Assembly (NCBI RefSeq): GCF_045862745.1
Contig: NZ_BQXN01000001.1
Coordinates: 1 to 64,000 of the forward strand
Length of the DNA: 64,000 bases
DNA from: Furfurilactobacillus entadae
GTDB taxonomy: Bacteria; Bacillota; Bacilli; Lactobacillales; Lactobacillaceae
Reading direction: 5' to 3'
In this document: positions 35,828 through 44,511 of the stretch, piece by piece
Layout: each line of letters begins with the position of its first letter
How positions within the stretch are numbered: position 1 is the first letter of the stretch
Translations under genes and position numbers: made by a program
The notes under the pieces: generated by a model
Seen by the model: only the letters and a program-made list of their open reading frames with translations
What the model was told of the DNA's origin: nothing
Databases searched by the model: none

Positions 35828-36304
35828 TTAGTAATCAGATGATGCTGCAGCAATCCCGATAATAACTGCAAAAATAGCAAAGATTAAGTACAGCCCTAAG
35901 ATTGATACATTGATGATAAAGCTGACAAAACCAGCCCGGTTCCATGTTGCTTGAACTTGCTTAAAGGTGGCAACGTCCGTGTAGTGACCGTCACGCCATG
36001 CCCATTCATCTCCTTTGACCCCACAAACGAAGATCCAACCGAGGTTAAAGAAGGGAATCAAACATAATAATGGTAGGTAAGTCTTGTTCCCAATTCCCCA
36101 GAAAATGTTAAAAGTGAAGGCACCCCAGTTCCATTTCTTGATTTCAGTAGGAACCTCTGGTGTTTGCTGAACAGGTTGCTGTTTTGGCGTAGCAGCTTGT
36201 GATGTAGGGGCCGTGGCTTGTGAAACGGGTGCTTCAGACGTTACGGGTGCTGTTGAAGTTGCAGAAGCAGGTACTTGTGACTCAGGTGTCTTATTCGAAT
36301 CCAT
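35828..36304 (-). CDS. Membrane protein with Pro/Ala/Gln-rich N-terminus and W-N-W-G-A-F motif
   Basis: The 158-residue protein has about 55 low-complexity residues (Pro, Ala, Thr, Ser, Gln), then KKWNWGAFTFNIFWGIGNK, two hydrophobic spans around 72-92 and 125-152, and a DEWAWRDGHYTDVATFKQVQ loop. The layout resembles small lactobacillus membrane proteins with an amphipathic WNWGAF entry into the membrane, function unknown. It is the middle gene of a three-gene minus-strand run, 48 bases after the upstream gene. Confidence 0.6.
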   Translation of the reverse strand: MDSNKTPESQVPASATSTAPVTSEAPVSQATAPTSQAATPKQQPVQQTPEVPTEIKKWNWGAFTFNIFWGIGNKTYLPLLCLIPFFNLGWIFVCGVKGDEWAWRDGHYTDVATFKQVQATWNRAGFVSFIINVSILGLYLIFAIFAVIIGIAAASSDY

Positions 36305-36352
36305 GTGATGTCTCCTTAATAATCGTCGTCAAAAATCATTATTGCGAAAAAA

Positions 36353-36721
36353 CTAGTTTGCTGATGCCGCTGTTTTAGCAGGGCGTTGCATCAAGGTATA
36401 AACGGTTCCGATGATCAACACAACAAGTGCAGGAAAGGCAAGGAAGGCAGTGAGACCGAATAAAGCACTACCGATAATTCCTAGAACGGGACCGGTAATG
36501 GAAATGCTGTGCTTCCGTGACAGAACTAGGGCAACAATGTTCAAAATAACACCGATCCAAGCAATTGAATAAAAGACAATTGCAGTGCCACTAGTGACGT
36601 TAGTTCCAGAAAATGAATCAGAAAAGGCGGTTCCAAAAATCACAGGCCATGAAATTGTGAATAGCACACAATTGATGATATCTAAGATTCCGGTCCACAT
36701 GTTAATTTTTAATTTGGTCAT
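36353..36721 (-). CDS. Four-span membrane protein, DUF4064-like
   Basis: The 122-residue protein is almost wholly hydrophobic with four predicted spans (about 10-32, 45-65, 75-98, 98-113) and a short charged tail. The pattern resembles DUF4064-type small membrane proteins, but this is by appearance only. GGGGGG lies before the ATG. It is the first gene of the minus-strand membrane run. The upstream 36722-37004 holds AT-rich sequence with no other gene that I can see. Confidence 0.55.
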   Translation of the reverse strand: MTKLKINMWTGILDIINCVLFTISWPVIFGTAFSDSFSGTNVTSGTAIVFYSIAWIGVILNIVALVLSRKHSISITGPVLGIIGSALFGLTAFLAFPALVVLIIGTVYTLMQRPAKTAASAN

Positions 36722-37004
36722 TTGAGTGACCCCCCTAAAGAATGATTCAGCTTTTTAAGACATCAGTGATTTGGTCAAACTGAATGATGATCATTAACCT
36801 GGTCAATCGCTTAACTTTTGTTAAAGAAATCACACAGCAATTAAAAATGTAACATAAAAAATTATGAATTAGTAGTGTTTAATGGAGATATGCTTTTATG
36901 ATGATATTGATTAGCGACATAGTGGTTAATTCAGTTAACGCTGGTTTTTAGTTGTAACGATCATTAAACTAGGAGTGAGGATTCAAAGGGAGGACGTATT
37001 AATC

Positions 37005-37598
37005 ATGAAGTTAGTGATGCTGGGTGATTCGATTACACAGGGATGGGATGGATACAAGGATGTGCAATATCCGGCGTCCGTGACCGTCGCACAACGATTA
37101 GGCATTTCAGTGACCAATTTAGGCCATGGGGGTGGCGCAATCATTGGCGAACGAAAAAATGACCTAACAGCATCAGTGGCGTCGTGTTCGTTTGCCGATT
37201 ACGACATTGTAACGGTGGCGTACGGAATTAATGATTTTAACCAAGGGACGGGGACACTGGCGACGGTGACTGAGACCCTTACCGCCGAACTCGCCCGAAT
37301 CCGAGCCCAAACGGCGACAATTCAGCTGGTCGGGATTTTGCCAATGTGGGGCAACATTGACGCGGTAAAGGAAGACCAAAACCAGCGAGGGATTAGCTTT
37401 ACGGCGTTTCAGGATGCACTTGCGACGACGTATCAGGCTGCCGGCGGTGTGGTATTGGATTGGCGGGTGGCCCCCATTGTGACAGCGGCTAATGCTGAAG
37501 AAACGCTGGCTGACCACTGGTTGCATCCCAATCAGGCGACGTACAATAAGGTTGGGGCGCGAATCGCTGATGTTATTCATACAACACTCACAATATGA
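37005..37598 (+). CDS. SGNH/GDSL-family hydrolase
   Basis: The 197-residue protein has block I GDSITQGW (Ser near residue 9), block II Gly in LGHGGG, block III GINDF (Asn) and block V DHWLHPN (Asp/His pair), so the catalytic set is complete. It has no signal peptide and should be a cytosolic esterase/lipase or deacetylase of unknown substrate. ATG 37005 is used because of GGGAGG eleven bases before it; the longer frame from 36975 has no better site. The gene stands alone. Confidence 0.88.
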   Translation: MKLVMLGDSITQGWDGYKDVQYPASVTVAQRLGISVTNLGHGGGAIIGERKNDLTASVASCSFADYDIVTVAYGINDFNQGTGTLATVTETLTAELARIRAQTATIQLVGILPMWGNIDAVKEDQNQRGISFTAFQDALATTYQAAGGVVLDWRVAPIVTAANAEETLADHWLHPNQATYNKVGARIADVIHTTLTI

Positions 37599-37786
37599 TT
37601 AGACAAACTCACCAACACGGCTTTTTTTGTGTAAACGATGTGAAGACTGCGCCCGTTCATAAAAAGGCGTAGCGTTTGGGGGCAAGGAACGGTAAACTAT
37701 TTGAATACTGTCAAATTTAGGCGGGGGGGAATTTGTCCCGAACCGACAACGCGATGGTGAAATTGCGGCAGCAAGAGAAGAATGGG

Positions 37787-38509
37787 ATGGGAAAGTTAAT
37801 GCATCAGCTATTATCAGAGTTTATGGGAACGGCACTAATGATTATTTTTGGGGTCGGGGTTCATGCCGACACGGTTTTAAACGATACAAAGTATCATGGT
37901 TCAGGGCACCTTTTTGCCATTACAACATGGGCTTTTGGGATCACAATTGCTCTGTTTATTTTTGGAAACGTCACGATCAATCCAGCAATGGCACTGACGC
38001 AAGTGCTGCTTGGAAACATGAGCTGGCTGACCTTTTTCCCAACCGCGATTGTTCAAGTGTTCGGGGGAATGGTGGGGGCGATCATTGTGTACATTATGTA
38101 TGCTGATTCGTTTAAACATTCTTACGGCAAACTGGACGGCGTAACGATTCGAAACATTTTCTCCACTTCACCAGCCGTTCGGAATTTACCTCGGAACTTC
38201 TTCGTTGAATTTTTTGCAACGTTTGTCTTCCTGTCAGGAATTCTGGCCATTTCACAGGTTAAAACGCCAGGAATCGTGCCAATTGGTGTTGGTCTCTTAG
38301 TGTGGGCTGTCGGTATGGGGATGGGGGGTCCAACTGGATTCGCCATGAACCTTGCGCGGGACCTTGGCCCACGGTTGGCACACGCGGTGCTACCCATTAA
38401 GAATAAGGCTAGCAATGATTGGCAGTACGGGTTACTGGTTCCAGGAATCGCCCCCTTTGTTGGGGCCATCGCGGCAGCACTATTCGGCAAGTTTTACTTG
38501 GGCCTATAA
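37787..38509 (+). CDS. MIP-family channel (glycerol facilitator-like)
   Basis: The 240-residue protein has six spans and two half-helices. The first NPA motif is in TINPAMAL. The second is altered to NLA in GFAMNLARDLGPR, whose R-D-x-G-P-R context is that of aquaglyceroporins (GlpF group). It should conduct glycerol or small neutral solutes such as dihydroxyacetone or lactic acid, as lactobacillus GlpF proteins do. The start is uncertain: ATG 37787 follows AGAGAAG, and ATG 37799 or upstream codons are possible. No glp genes adjoin it. Confidence 0.87.
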   Translation: MGKLMHQLLSEFMGTALMIIFGVGVHADTVLNDTKYHGSGHLFAITTWAFGITIALFIFGNVTINPAMALTQVLLGNMSWLTFFPTAIVQVFGGMVGAIIVYIMYADSFKHSYGKLDGVTIRNIFSTSPAVRNLPRNFFVEFFATFVFLSGILAISQVKTPGIVPIGVGLLVWAVGMGMGGPTGFAMNLARDLGPRLAHAVLPIKNKASNDWQYGLLVPGIAPFVGAIAAALFGKFYLGL

Positions 38510-38632
38510 AGAAGTAAACCATTTAATGGAAGAATTTGGTCAACGAGCACGATAATCTCGAACTAAAATGGTTAAGGTGGTACTCGAATTAGCTTTTTTT
38601 GTGTATACTTCCTTGTAGGAGGATTTCAACTA

Positions 38633-39166
38633 ATGAAATTTTTAGGAATGGGACTTGGCTTTTGGATTGGTCTATTAATTGCCATTATTATTGTGGGGAT
38701 CATTACGTATGTGCTGGCTAAGCGGTATACAACGGCGCAAGCACACAAACGTGAATTAGACCGGCAGGCGGCGTTTGTTAAAGCGGCAGGCCGCATTCAA
38801 TATGATGTTGACGTGATGACGACAATGGTTGACGATCAACGCCGGTTCAATAAACAAATGTGGCTTGAGTCACCAACAGGGAAGGCGCCAACGTTGGTGG
38901 ATGATCTGTGGTATGAACCCTTAATGGATGATTTGCACGAACTGCGTCAGTTGAACAATGGCGAGTTACCAGATAACGTTATTTCAGAAGCGTTAACGGT
39001 AGCAACCTCGTTAAAAGGGTGGCGGCCATCGTTGATTGCACAGGCTACTGATGAAAAAACAGACTACACGATGTGGTTGGTTGAAACAGGCGCCCGGTTG
39101 CAACATATTTTAGATTCATTGGCGCCTGCCTTGAATAAGGCGGCGGTGACAGCACCAAGCAAGTAA
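38633..39166 (+). CDS. Single-span membrane protein, unknown function
   Basis: The 177-residue protein has an N-terminal membrane span (about residues 8-30, LGFWIGLLIAIIIVGIITYVLA) followed by a basic region and a mostly helical cytosolic domain. Its family is not recognised. AGGAGG lies just before the ATG, and a candidate -10 (TATACT, about 38603) precedes that. It stands alone and a terminator follows. Confidence 0.65.
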   Translation: MKFLGMGLGFWIGLLIAIIIVGIITYVLAKRYTTAQAHKRELDRQAAFVKAAGRIQYDVDVMTTMVDDQRRFNKQMWLESPTGKAPTLVDDLWYEPLMDDLHELRQLNNGELPDNVISEALTVATSLKGWRPSLIAQATDEKTDYTMWLVETGARLQHILDSLAPALNKAAVTAPSK

Positions 39167-39171
39167 TTAAT

Positions 39172-39210
39172 CAAAAGACTGATCGCCCGTTCACGGGTTG
39201 GTCAGTTTTT
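39172..39210 (+). terminator. Rho-independent terminator after the 38633 gene
   Basis: AAGACTGATC pairs with GGTCAGTTTT across an inner CCCGTtcACGGG stem and is followed by eight T. Confidence 0.85.
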
Positions 39211-39341
39211 TTTGTATATTGGTGGGCCCAAATGTGAGCGCTTGGTGAGTGCTTTTTTAGAAATTCTCAGTCAGGCGCCCGATAGGTCTAAAACTTCCTG
39301 TATAATAGTTAAGGTAATAAAATAATCGAAACGAGGCCGTT

Positions 39342-39821
39342 ATGATGTACAAAAATCGAGTTTACTTAGCTAGTCCGTTCTTTTCAGATGAACAAAAGCA
39401 GCGCATTGAGACGGTTGTGACAGCACTCCGTCAAAACGAAACAATTGATGCGGGTGGGATTTTCATTCCTCAAGAACATCAGGAAGAGTCCTTAGAATTT
39501 GGTTCATTTGAGTGGCAAGATTCCGTCTTTGCAAGTGACATGCGCCAGGTAAAACGGGCAGATGTTGTCGTGGCCATTTTGGATTACAAGTACGAAGAGG
39601 GGAACCTCGAACCAGACGCAGGAACCATTTTTGAAATTGGGGCCGCTTGGGCCTGGAACATTCCGGTGATCATGGTTCAATTCCATCCAGAAAACGAACT
39701 TAACTTAATGTTAGTGCGGTCACTGACAGCAATGTACACAGGTGACAAAATCGCAGCCGGATTGCAAGATTACGACTTTAATAACTTACCAACGAAGTAC
39801 ACGGACATGAAAATCTTCTAA
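39342..39821 (+). CDS. Nucleoside 2-deoxyribosyltransferase
   Basis: This 159-residue enzyme transfers deoxyribose between bases in nucleoside salvage, a hallmark of lactobacilli. Conserved residues match the Lactobacillus leichmannii enzyme in position: the N-terminal RVYLASPFF, Asp92 in EPDAGT and the catalytic Glu98 in GTIFEIG. The start is ATG 39342 (or 39345). TATAAT at 39301-39306 is a probable -10. The gene is monocistronic. Confidence 0.94.
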   Translation: MMYKNRVYLASPFFSDEQKQRIETVVTALRQNETIDAGGIFIPQEHQEESLEFGSFEWQDSVFASDMRQVKRADVVVAILDYKYEEGNLEPDAGTIFEIGAAWAWNIPVIMVQFHPENELNLMLVRSLTAMYTGDKIAAGLQDYDFNNLPTKYTDMKIF

Positions 39822-39975
39822 CGAACCGTTGAATAAAAGTCCATTACTAACGGCTAAAATTGTTTAACAATTGGAACGTTTATTAAATGAATTTTTAAAA
39901 AAGTGAGTTTTAGTGGACATCAAGCGTAATTGCCTGTATTGTGGTTGCCAACTTAGGTAAAAGGGAGTGGCAACC

Positions 39976-40197
39976 ATGATTACAAATACAGACGCCTTCA
40001 TTACGGATCTGAAGCAGATTTTACGAGGCAGCTTTGATGATGATCAGTATTTAGTGGAAGCAGTGGTCAATCGACTAAACGTTTCTCAGACAACGCACTA
40101 TGAAGTGTCAAAGTGGCGGGCAAATGATCATAAAGATCATGAGTTTACGTTCCGATTGAATGACGACGCGTCCTATACATACGTGACTTCGCGTTAA
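39976..40197 (+). CDS. Small hypothetical protein, 73 aa
   Basis: The protein is acidic in its first half and ends in a beta-rich part (FRLNDDASYTYVTSR). ATG 39976 follows GGGAGTGG. It has no membrane span. The family is not recognised. It lies just before an IS3 end at 40252. Confidence 0.5.
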   Translation: MITNTDAFITDLKQILRGSFDDDQYLVEAVVNRLNVSQTTHYEVSKWRANDHKDHEFTFRLNDDASYTYVTSR

Positions 40198-40251
40198 GGT
40201 CCATTGCAACCCGATTGTTAAACGTTAATAATCACAAAAAGGGATAAAATC

Positions 40252-40605
40252 TGACGTTTACCCAAAAAGTTGGAACTAAATAGTTTTGTTAATTAGGCAG
40301 TTAATTGCGCTCGAAATCGAGTGGTGATTGACCGCCTAATTTTATTTGAATTCGCTTTTGATTGTAATAATTAATCCAGGAATTGATTGCTTTGGTTAGC
40401 TCTGAGGCGTTTGCGTATTGCTGTAAACTAACGATTTCAACTTTTAATTTATCAAAGACAGTCTCACATGCTGCATTGTCTAAACAAGTCGCTCGTCGAG
40501 ACATACTTTGCCGGATATGCATTTGTTTGAGTAGCTTTCTCCATGCTCGATGCTGGTATTGCCAGCCTTGATCAGTATGGAGTGTGATTTGATACCCCGT
40601 TTGGG
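40252..40605 (-). mobile_element. IS3-family copy, OrfB 3' part, running into the assembly gap
   Basis: The minus strand from 40605 to 40301 encodes IS3 OrfB from YQITLHTDQGWQYQ (second DDE Asp in HTDQG) to the C-terminus, with CLDNAACE carrying the final Glu. The tip TGACGTTTACCC starts at 40252. It is almost identical to 4466-4780 and longer. The start of OrfB is in or beyond the run of Ns. Confidence 0.85.
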
Positions 40606-40830
40606 NNNNNNNNNNNNNNNNNNNNNNNNNNNNNNNNNNNNNNNNNNNNNNNNNNNNNNNNNNNNNNNNNNNNNNNNNNNNNNNNNNNNNNNNNNNNNNN
40701 NNNNNNNNNNNNNNNNNNNNNNNNNNNNNNNNNNNNNNNNNNNNNNNNNNNNNNNNNNNNNNNNNNNNNNNNNNNNNNNNNNNNNNNNNNNNNNNNNNNN
40801 NNNNNNNNNNNNNNNNNNNNNNNNNNNNNN
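40606..40830. other. Assembly gap (225 N)
   Basis: The unresolved bases lie within an IS copy, as expected when a repeated element collapses in short-read assembly. The true length is unknown. Confidence 0.99.
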
Positions 40831-41001
40831 GGTATCTGTTTCACCAGTTGTTTTAATGGGGCTAATGAGAATGGCAAATTCGGATGAGCACCGATTGACC
40901 ATGTTAAGATTCGCTTACTACAGAGATCTTTAACGATCTCTAAAGAAACCTTATCACCGTCTGAAAGTTTGCCAGCAGTTAAAGTTGAAAAGAAGAATTA
41001 T
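40831..41001 (+). pseudogene. Degenerate coding sequence after the gap
   Basis: Just after the gap one plus frame reads SPVVLMGLMRMANSDEHRLTML to TAA near 40931, and the overlapping frame carries on with LTISKETLSPSESLPAVK to TAG at about 40999. Together they look like the end of a frameshifted protein, family unknown. No start is visible because of the gap. The region 41002-41112 shows nothing. Confidence 0.25.
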
Positions 41002-41112
41002 TAGTGATTGATTTTTATTTTCCTAGTCATTTACTGCATAGATATAGTGGTGTGTTTTGAATAAGATGACAAGAGCTACATAACGATTTCTGAGAAATTT
41101 GGGGTATGAATT

Positions 41113-41754
41113 ATGAGTTTAGATGAAAGTGGAATGACAACTGATCAAAAAATCGACAACCTATTTAAGATTTATAAATCTAAATCGATGGTAGATGGGA
41201 GCTATAAAATGGTTTGGGGGTCAAAGATTGACGATTCACTCTTTGTGCAAGAGCGAAACGTTCAAGAGGATAAACAAAACAATGAGAATGTTCATAAATA
41301 TACTTGAAACATGGTCCTTTTTTTACCACCATTATTGTTAGGATTAACACATGATGGCACTCTTGCGACATACAAAGCAGATGTTCTGATGATAAGTACA
41401 GTGGCATTCTTGATATTGTGGTATGCCCTTGAAGAAATTGATCAATGGCTTGCATTAAAGGGATCAAAGTTAACTAAGATTGAAAGGTTAGCAGATGTTA
41501 TGCATGTTGAAGATGAAAAGAAAATAAAAGAAATGTTCGATAAAGCAGAGCAAAGACATAGATTAGTATCAGGGCTTTTAATACTCTTTACTGTAATTGC
41601 GGGTGCTAGCTATTATTTTTTCTCGTTCCATAGCATTTTATTTTCCATGTTTGAAATTCTTGAGATGCTGACATTCTTTTCAACTAGCATAACTTATGCG
41701 CCATATGAAAGATGGCGAAGGAAGTACTATGGTAAGGTTTTGCGGACGGAATGA
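41113..41754 (+). pseudogene. Membrane protein interrupted by an in-frame TGA
   Basis: ATG 41113 opens a hydrophilic stretch of 64 codons stopped by TGA at 41305-41307. The same frame continues immediately with NMVLFLPPLLLGL, a second span, a charged coiled-coil region (KLTKIERLADVMHVEDEKKIKEM) and two more spans, to TGA 41754. No ribosome site lies before the ATG at 41311, so a single gene of about 213 codons with a Trp (TGG) to stop change is the simplest reading. The family is not recognised. The sequence is AT-rich, unlike the core genes. Confidence 0.5.
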
Positions 41755-41853
41755 TTGGAGCAAAAGAGAGATTTTTGGGTAAAGAGATTCTTCCAAATCA
41801 TTACCAGTCGTGTCACTAAAAAGTAAAGCCAAGGTTTAACAAATGCATTACAC

Positions 41854-41896
41854 AAAAAAGACGTTGACCCCATATCCCGGTGGTCAACGTCTTTAA
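41854..41896 (-). terminator. Terminator after the yfhO-like gene
   Basis: AAAGACGTTGACC and GGTCAACGTCTTT form a perfect 13-bp stem. On the minus strand it is followed by TTTTTTG, just after the stop of the YfhO-like gene. Confidence 0.9.
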
Positions 41897-41906
41897 TTTT
41901 GCTCTG

Positions 41907-44489
41907 TTAATCGCGGTGGGTAAAGCGTGCCCACCAATAGATAGAAATGTAGAAAAACATACTTAAAATGCTGATGATGACACCCAATCGGAAGCCGGGT
42001 GCGCGGTAAACCAGGCGAACGTGGTGCTTGCCTGATTGAAGTTTAACGGCGCTCAGGTTACCGGCGACGCGTTGAACGGTGGCATCCTGACCATCAACAT
42101 AAACGTGCCAGCCCTTGTCATAGGGAATGCTCAAGAAGAGCATTTTCTTATCAGGCTTGATGGTGATTGTACCGGCGAGGTGATCAGGGGTCCAGCCCTT
42201 ATCCAGATGAAGCGTTGACTGGTGCAGTGTCGTTAATGATTGATAGAAGGACTGATCATCCAGCGTTTGCAGTGCCTTTTCGGGTTGCTTAATGGGTTCA
42301 CGGCTCAAGACCTGCACGTGAACGGTGTCGCCCTTACTAAAGCTGCCTAGCGACAGTGCTGATTGAGAACGGACAACCACGCGGGTGTGGCGACGCGCAT
42401 TGTTCACACTGATCTGGGCGTGTTCCACACTCAATTCAGGGAAGTAGGCGTACAGCGTTCCGGTTGCCTGTGGCGTGACCGTCAGATCATACCGATAACG
42501 GCTGTTGACCTTTTGACCACGGTGAACGTGTGTCACCTTGACCCGTTTGAAGTAGTGCGTCTTGGTGCCATTAATACCTTGCCATAAGCGCTGCTGATTC
42601 GTCAGGGCCGCCGTATCGGCAAACTTCACGTGGGTGACTTGATCATTTGCGGCAAAGCCCAGGGGCAGTGCGGTGGGGTGGTCAATAATCTGGTAATTAT
42701 TGGCGGTCATCCGCAGTTCATAACGCACAGCCAGCAGGGCGTTAGTGAGGTGGGTACTTCCCTCAGCACTGATCCGGCGGGCGTTTTTACTGTAAAAGCC
42801 CAGCTGTTCCAGCATGGTCCGGGTGGACTCATTTAAGGTGGAACTGTACAGGTCAATCCCATAACTATTGAAGAGGAGCAGGTCATTATAGTTATTGTAA
42901 GACTCACCGTACGCGTCGTTTAACAGTGAATTTCGGTTATTAACGCGGTAAAAGGCGTGGGCGTCTTTTTGAAGTTTATCAAAGTGGGTTTGTTCGATGT
43001 CGTAATTCTTGGCGTACAGGGCTTGATTACCAAGCGCAGCGGGAGCCATGCCAAGAAAGAGGTTGCTTCCTAGTTCGGCAGCGGTCAGCACTGCCAGTCC
43101 TGCGATGGCCCAGTAACGTCGTTTGGAACCCGTTTGTCGGAATAAGAGCCAGCAAGCAGCGAGCCCAATAAGCGTCACCAGCCAAAACCACGGACTAATG
43201 TAGTACGCCACGTCAGGATCATGTTTAGCAACGAACGGTTGAACGATCAGCGCGGTCACATAGCCGACTGAAATTAGGATGGCGCTAATGCCAAAGGCGC
43301 GGTTATTGGTCCGTTTATCCTGAAGGACGTGTGCCTGCCAGGCTTCATAAGCACAGATGAGGGCAACAAAGGTCAAGAAGTACACGTCACGGAATGGAAA
43401 GCCGTTTGGGCGTTGAAGCATGTGCCAAATGGTGTCCAGACCGGTGAAAAAGAGGCTGATGACCAAAAAGCTGAGGAGCCAGCCGGTCGTCTTTTTATGG
43501 TGTCGACTGATCTTAGGACTGAGGAAGAAGCCGATGACTAAGAGGAGGGCGAAGCTCCCCATGTACAGGCTCGGATCGTGATCCAAGCGGGCGGTGTAGT
43601 TGGTCCCATTCATCCCCAATTGAACCAGGGCTTCGAGACCAAACTGGGGGGTGGGGAGAAAGGCCGATAAGGACAAACTTTCCTTACTCGTTTGGAGCAT
43701 CCCCAGCAACGTCGGAATCAAAATGAAGAGGGTGCTCAAGCCACTTAATGCCGAAACCCCGATAAAACGGTAGATGAGCGGGCGTTGTTGACGACCAGTG
43801 GCAAGAAGCGACTGGCCAGTTGGTGCCGCGTCAGCCAACAGATAGACAAAGTAGCAAACCGCAAAGAGACACGTCATGTACCCTAAATAGTAATTGGTCA
43901 CGATCGTTGCCCACAGTGCAAAAAAGTAAAGGCGGGTTCGGTTTTCTTCCACCAACCGCCGGATCCCGAGCATCACCAGTGGAAGGAGGATAAGGGCGTC
44001 CAGCCACATAATGTCGTAGAAATAGGTTGCCACAAACCCGCTAAGGGAAAAGACGAGCCCGAAAAGAAGGTTGGTCCAGTTGGTGTTATGGTAGACCCGT
44101 CGGAAATAGTAACTGGTGCTCAGACCGATCGCACCGACCTTGAGCATGATGATAAAGGTCACCGCTAACGGAACTTGTCCGGCTGGGAAAAAGAACAAGA
44201 GGAGGTTAAACGGACTTAACATGTAATAGGCAACAAGCGGAAAGGCGTTGTCACCAAGAGACAGGTTAAACGAATAAAAGCTAAACTGCCCGGTGGTAAT
44301 GGCGTGGCGAAATTGGGTCAACCAAGCAATGTACTGGGTGCCCATGTCACTCACCAATAAACTGCGATTACCAAACGGGGTTAAATGCATGCACGCAAAG
44401 GTGATTGCTACAACAACAATGGGACCAAGAAAGGCCAGAAGGTCGTACCAAAAACGGCGGCGGCCGTAACGATTCATGAGGGGTGTCAC
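41907..44489 (-). CDS. YfhO-family membrane glycosyltransferase-like protein
   Basis: This 860-residue protein has about 12-14 membrane spans in the first 480 residues and a large extracytoplasmic C-terminal domain, then a final span near 835-855. It matches the YfhO family. In Bacillus subtilis YfhO works with the glycosyltransferase CsbB, and in Listeria related pairs decorate lipoteichoic acid. The lipid-linked sugar made inside is used outside by the GT-C type YfhO. The CsbB-like gene lies 22 bases upstream on the same strand, so they form an operon. The polymer decorated here is inferred. Confidence 0.85.
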   Translation of the reverse strand: MTPLMNRYGRRRFWYDLLAFLGPIVVVAITFACMHLTPFGNRSLLVSDMGTQYIAWLTQFRHAITTGQFSFYSFNLSLGDNAFPLVAYYMLSPFNLLLFFFPAGQVPLAVTFIIMLKVGAIGLSTSYYFRRVYHNTNWTNLLFGLVFSLSGFVATYFYDIMWLDALILLPLVMLGIRRLVEENRTRLYFFALWATIVTNYYLGYMTCLFAVCYFVYLLADAAPTGQSLLATGRQQRPLIYRFIGVSALSGLSTLFILIPTLLGMLQTSKESLSLSAFLPTPQFGLEALVQLGMNGTNYTARLDHDPSLYMGSFALLLVIGFFLSPKISRHHKKTTGWLLSFLVISLFFTGLDTIWHMLQRPNGFPFRDVYFLTFVALICAYEAWQAHVLQDKRTNNRAFGISAILISVGYVTALIVQPFVAKHDPDVAYYISPWFWLVTLIGLAACWLLFRQTGSKRRYWAIAGLAVLTAAELGSNLFLGMAPAALGNQALYAKNYDIEQTHFDKLQKDAHAFYRVNNRNSLLNDAYGESYNNYNDLLLFNSYGIDLYSSTLNESTRTMLEQLGFYSKNARRISAEGSTHLTNALLAVRYELRMTANNYQIIDHPTALPLGFAANDQVTHVKFADTAALTNQQRLWQGINGTKTHYFKRVKVTHVHRGQKVNSRYRYDLTVTPQATGTLYAYFPELSVEHAQISVNNARRHTRVVVRSQSALSLGSFSKGDTVHVQVLSREPIKQPEKALQTLDDQSFYQSLTTLHQSTLHLDKGWTPDHLAGTITIKPDKKMLFLSIPYDKGWHVYVDGQDATVQRVAGNLSAVKLQSGKHHVRLVYRAPGFRLGVIISILSMFFYISIYWWARFTHRD

Positions 44490-44511
44490 GTCCTTTCAAA
44501 AACGCAATTGA

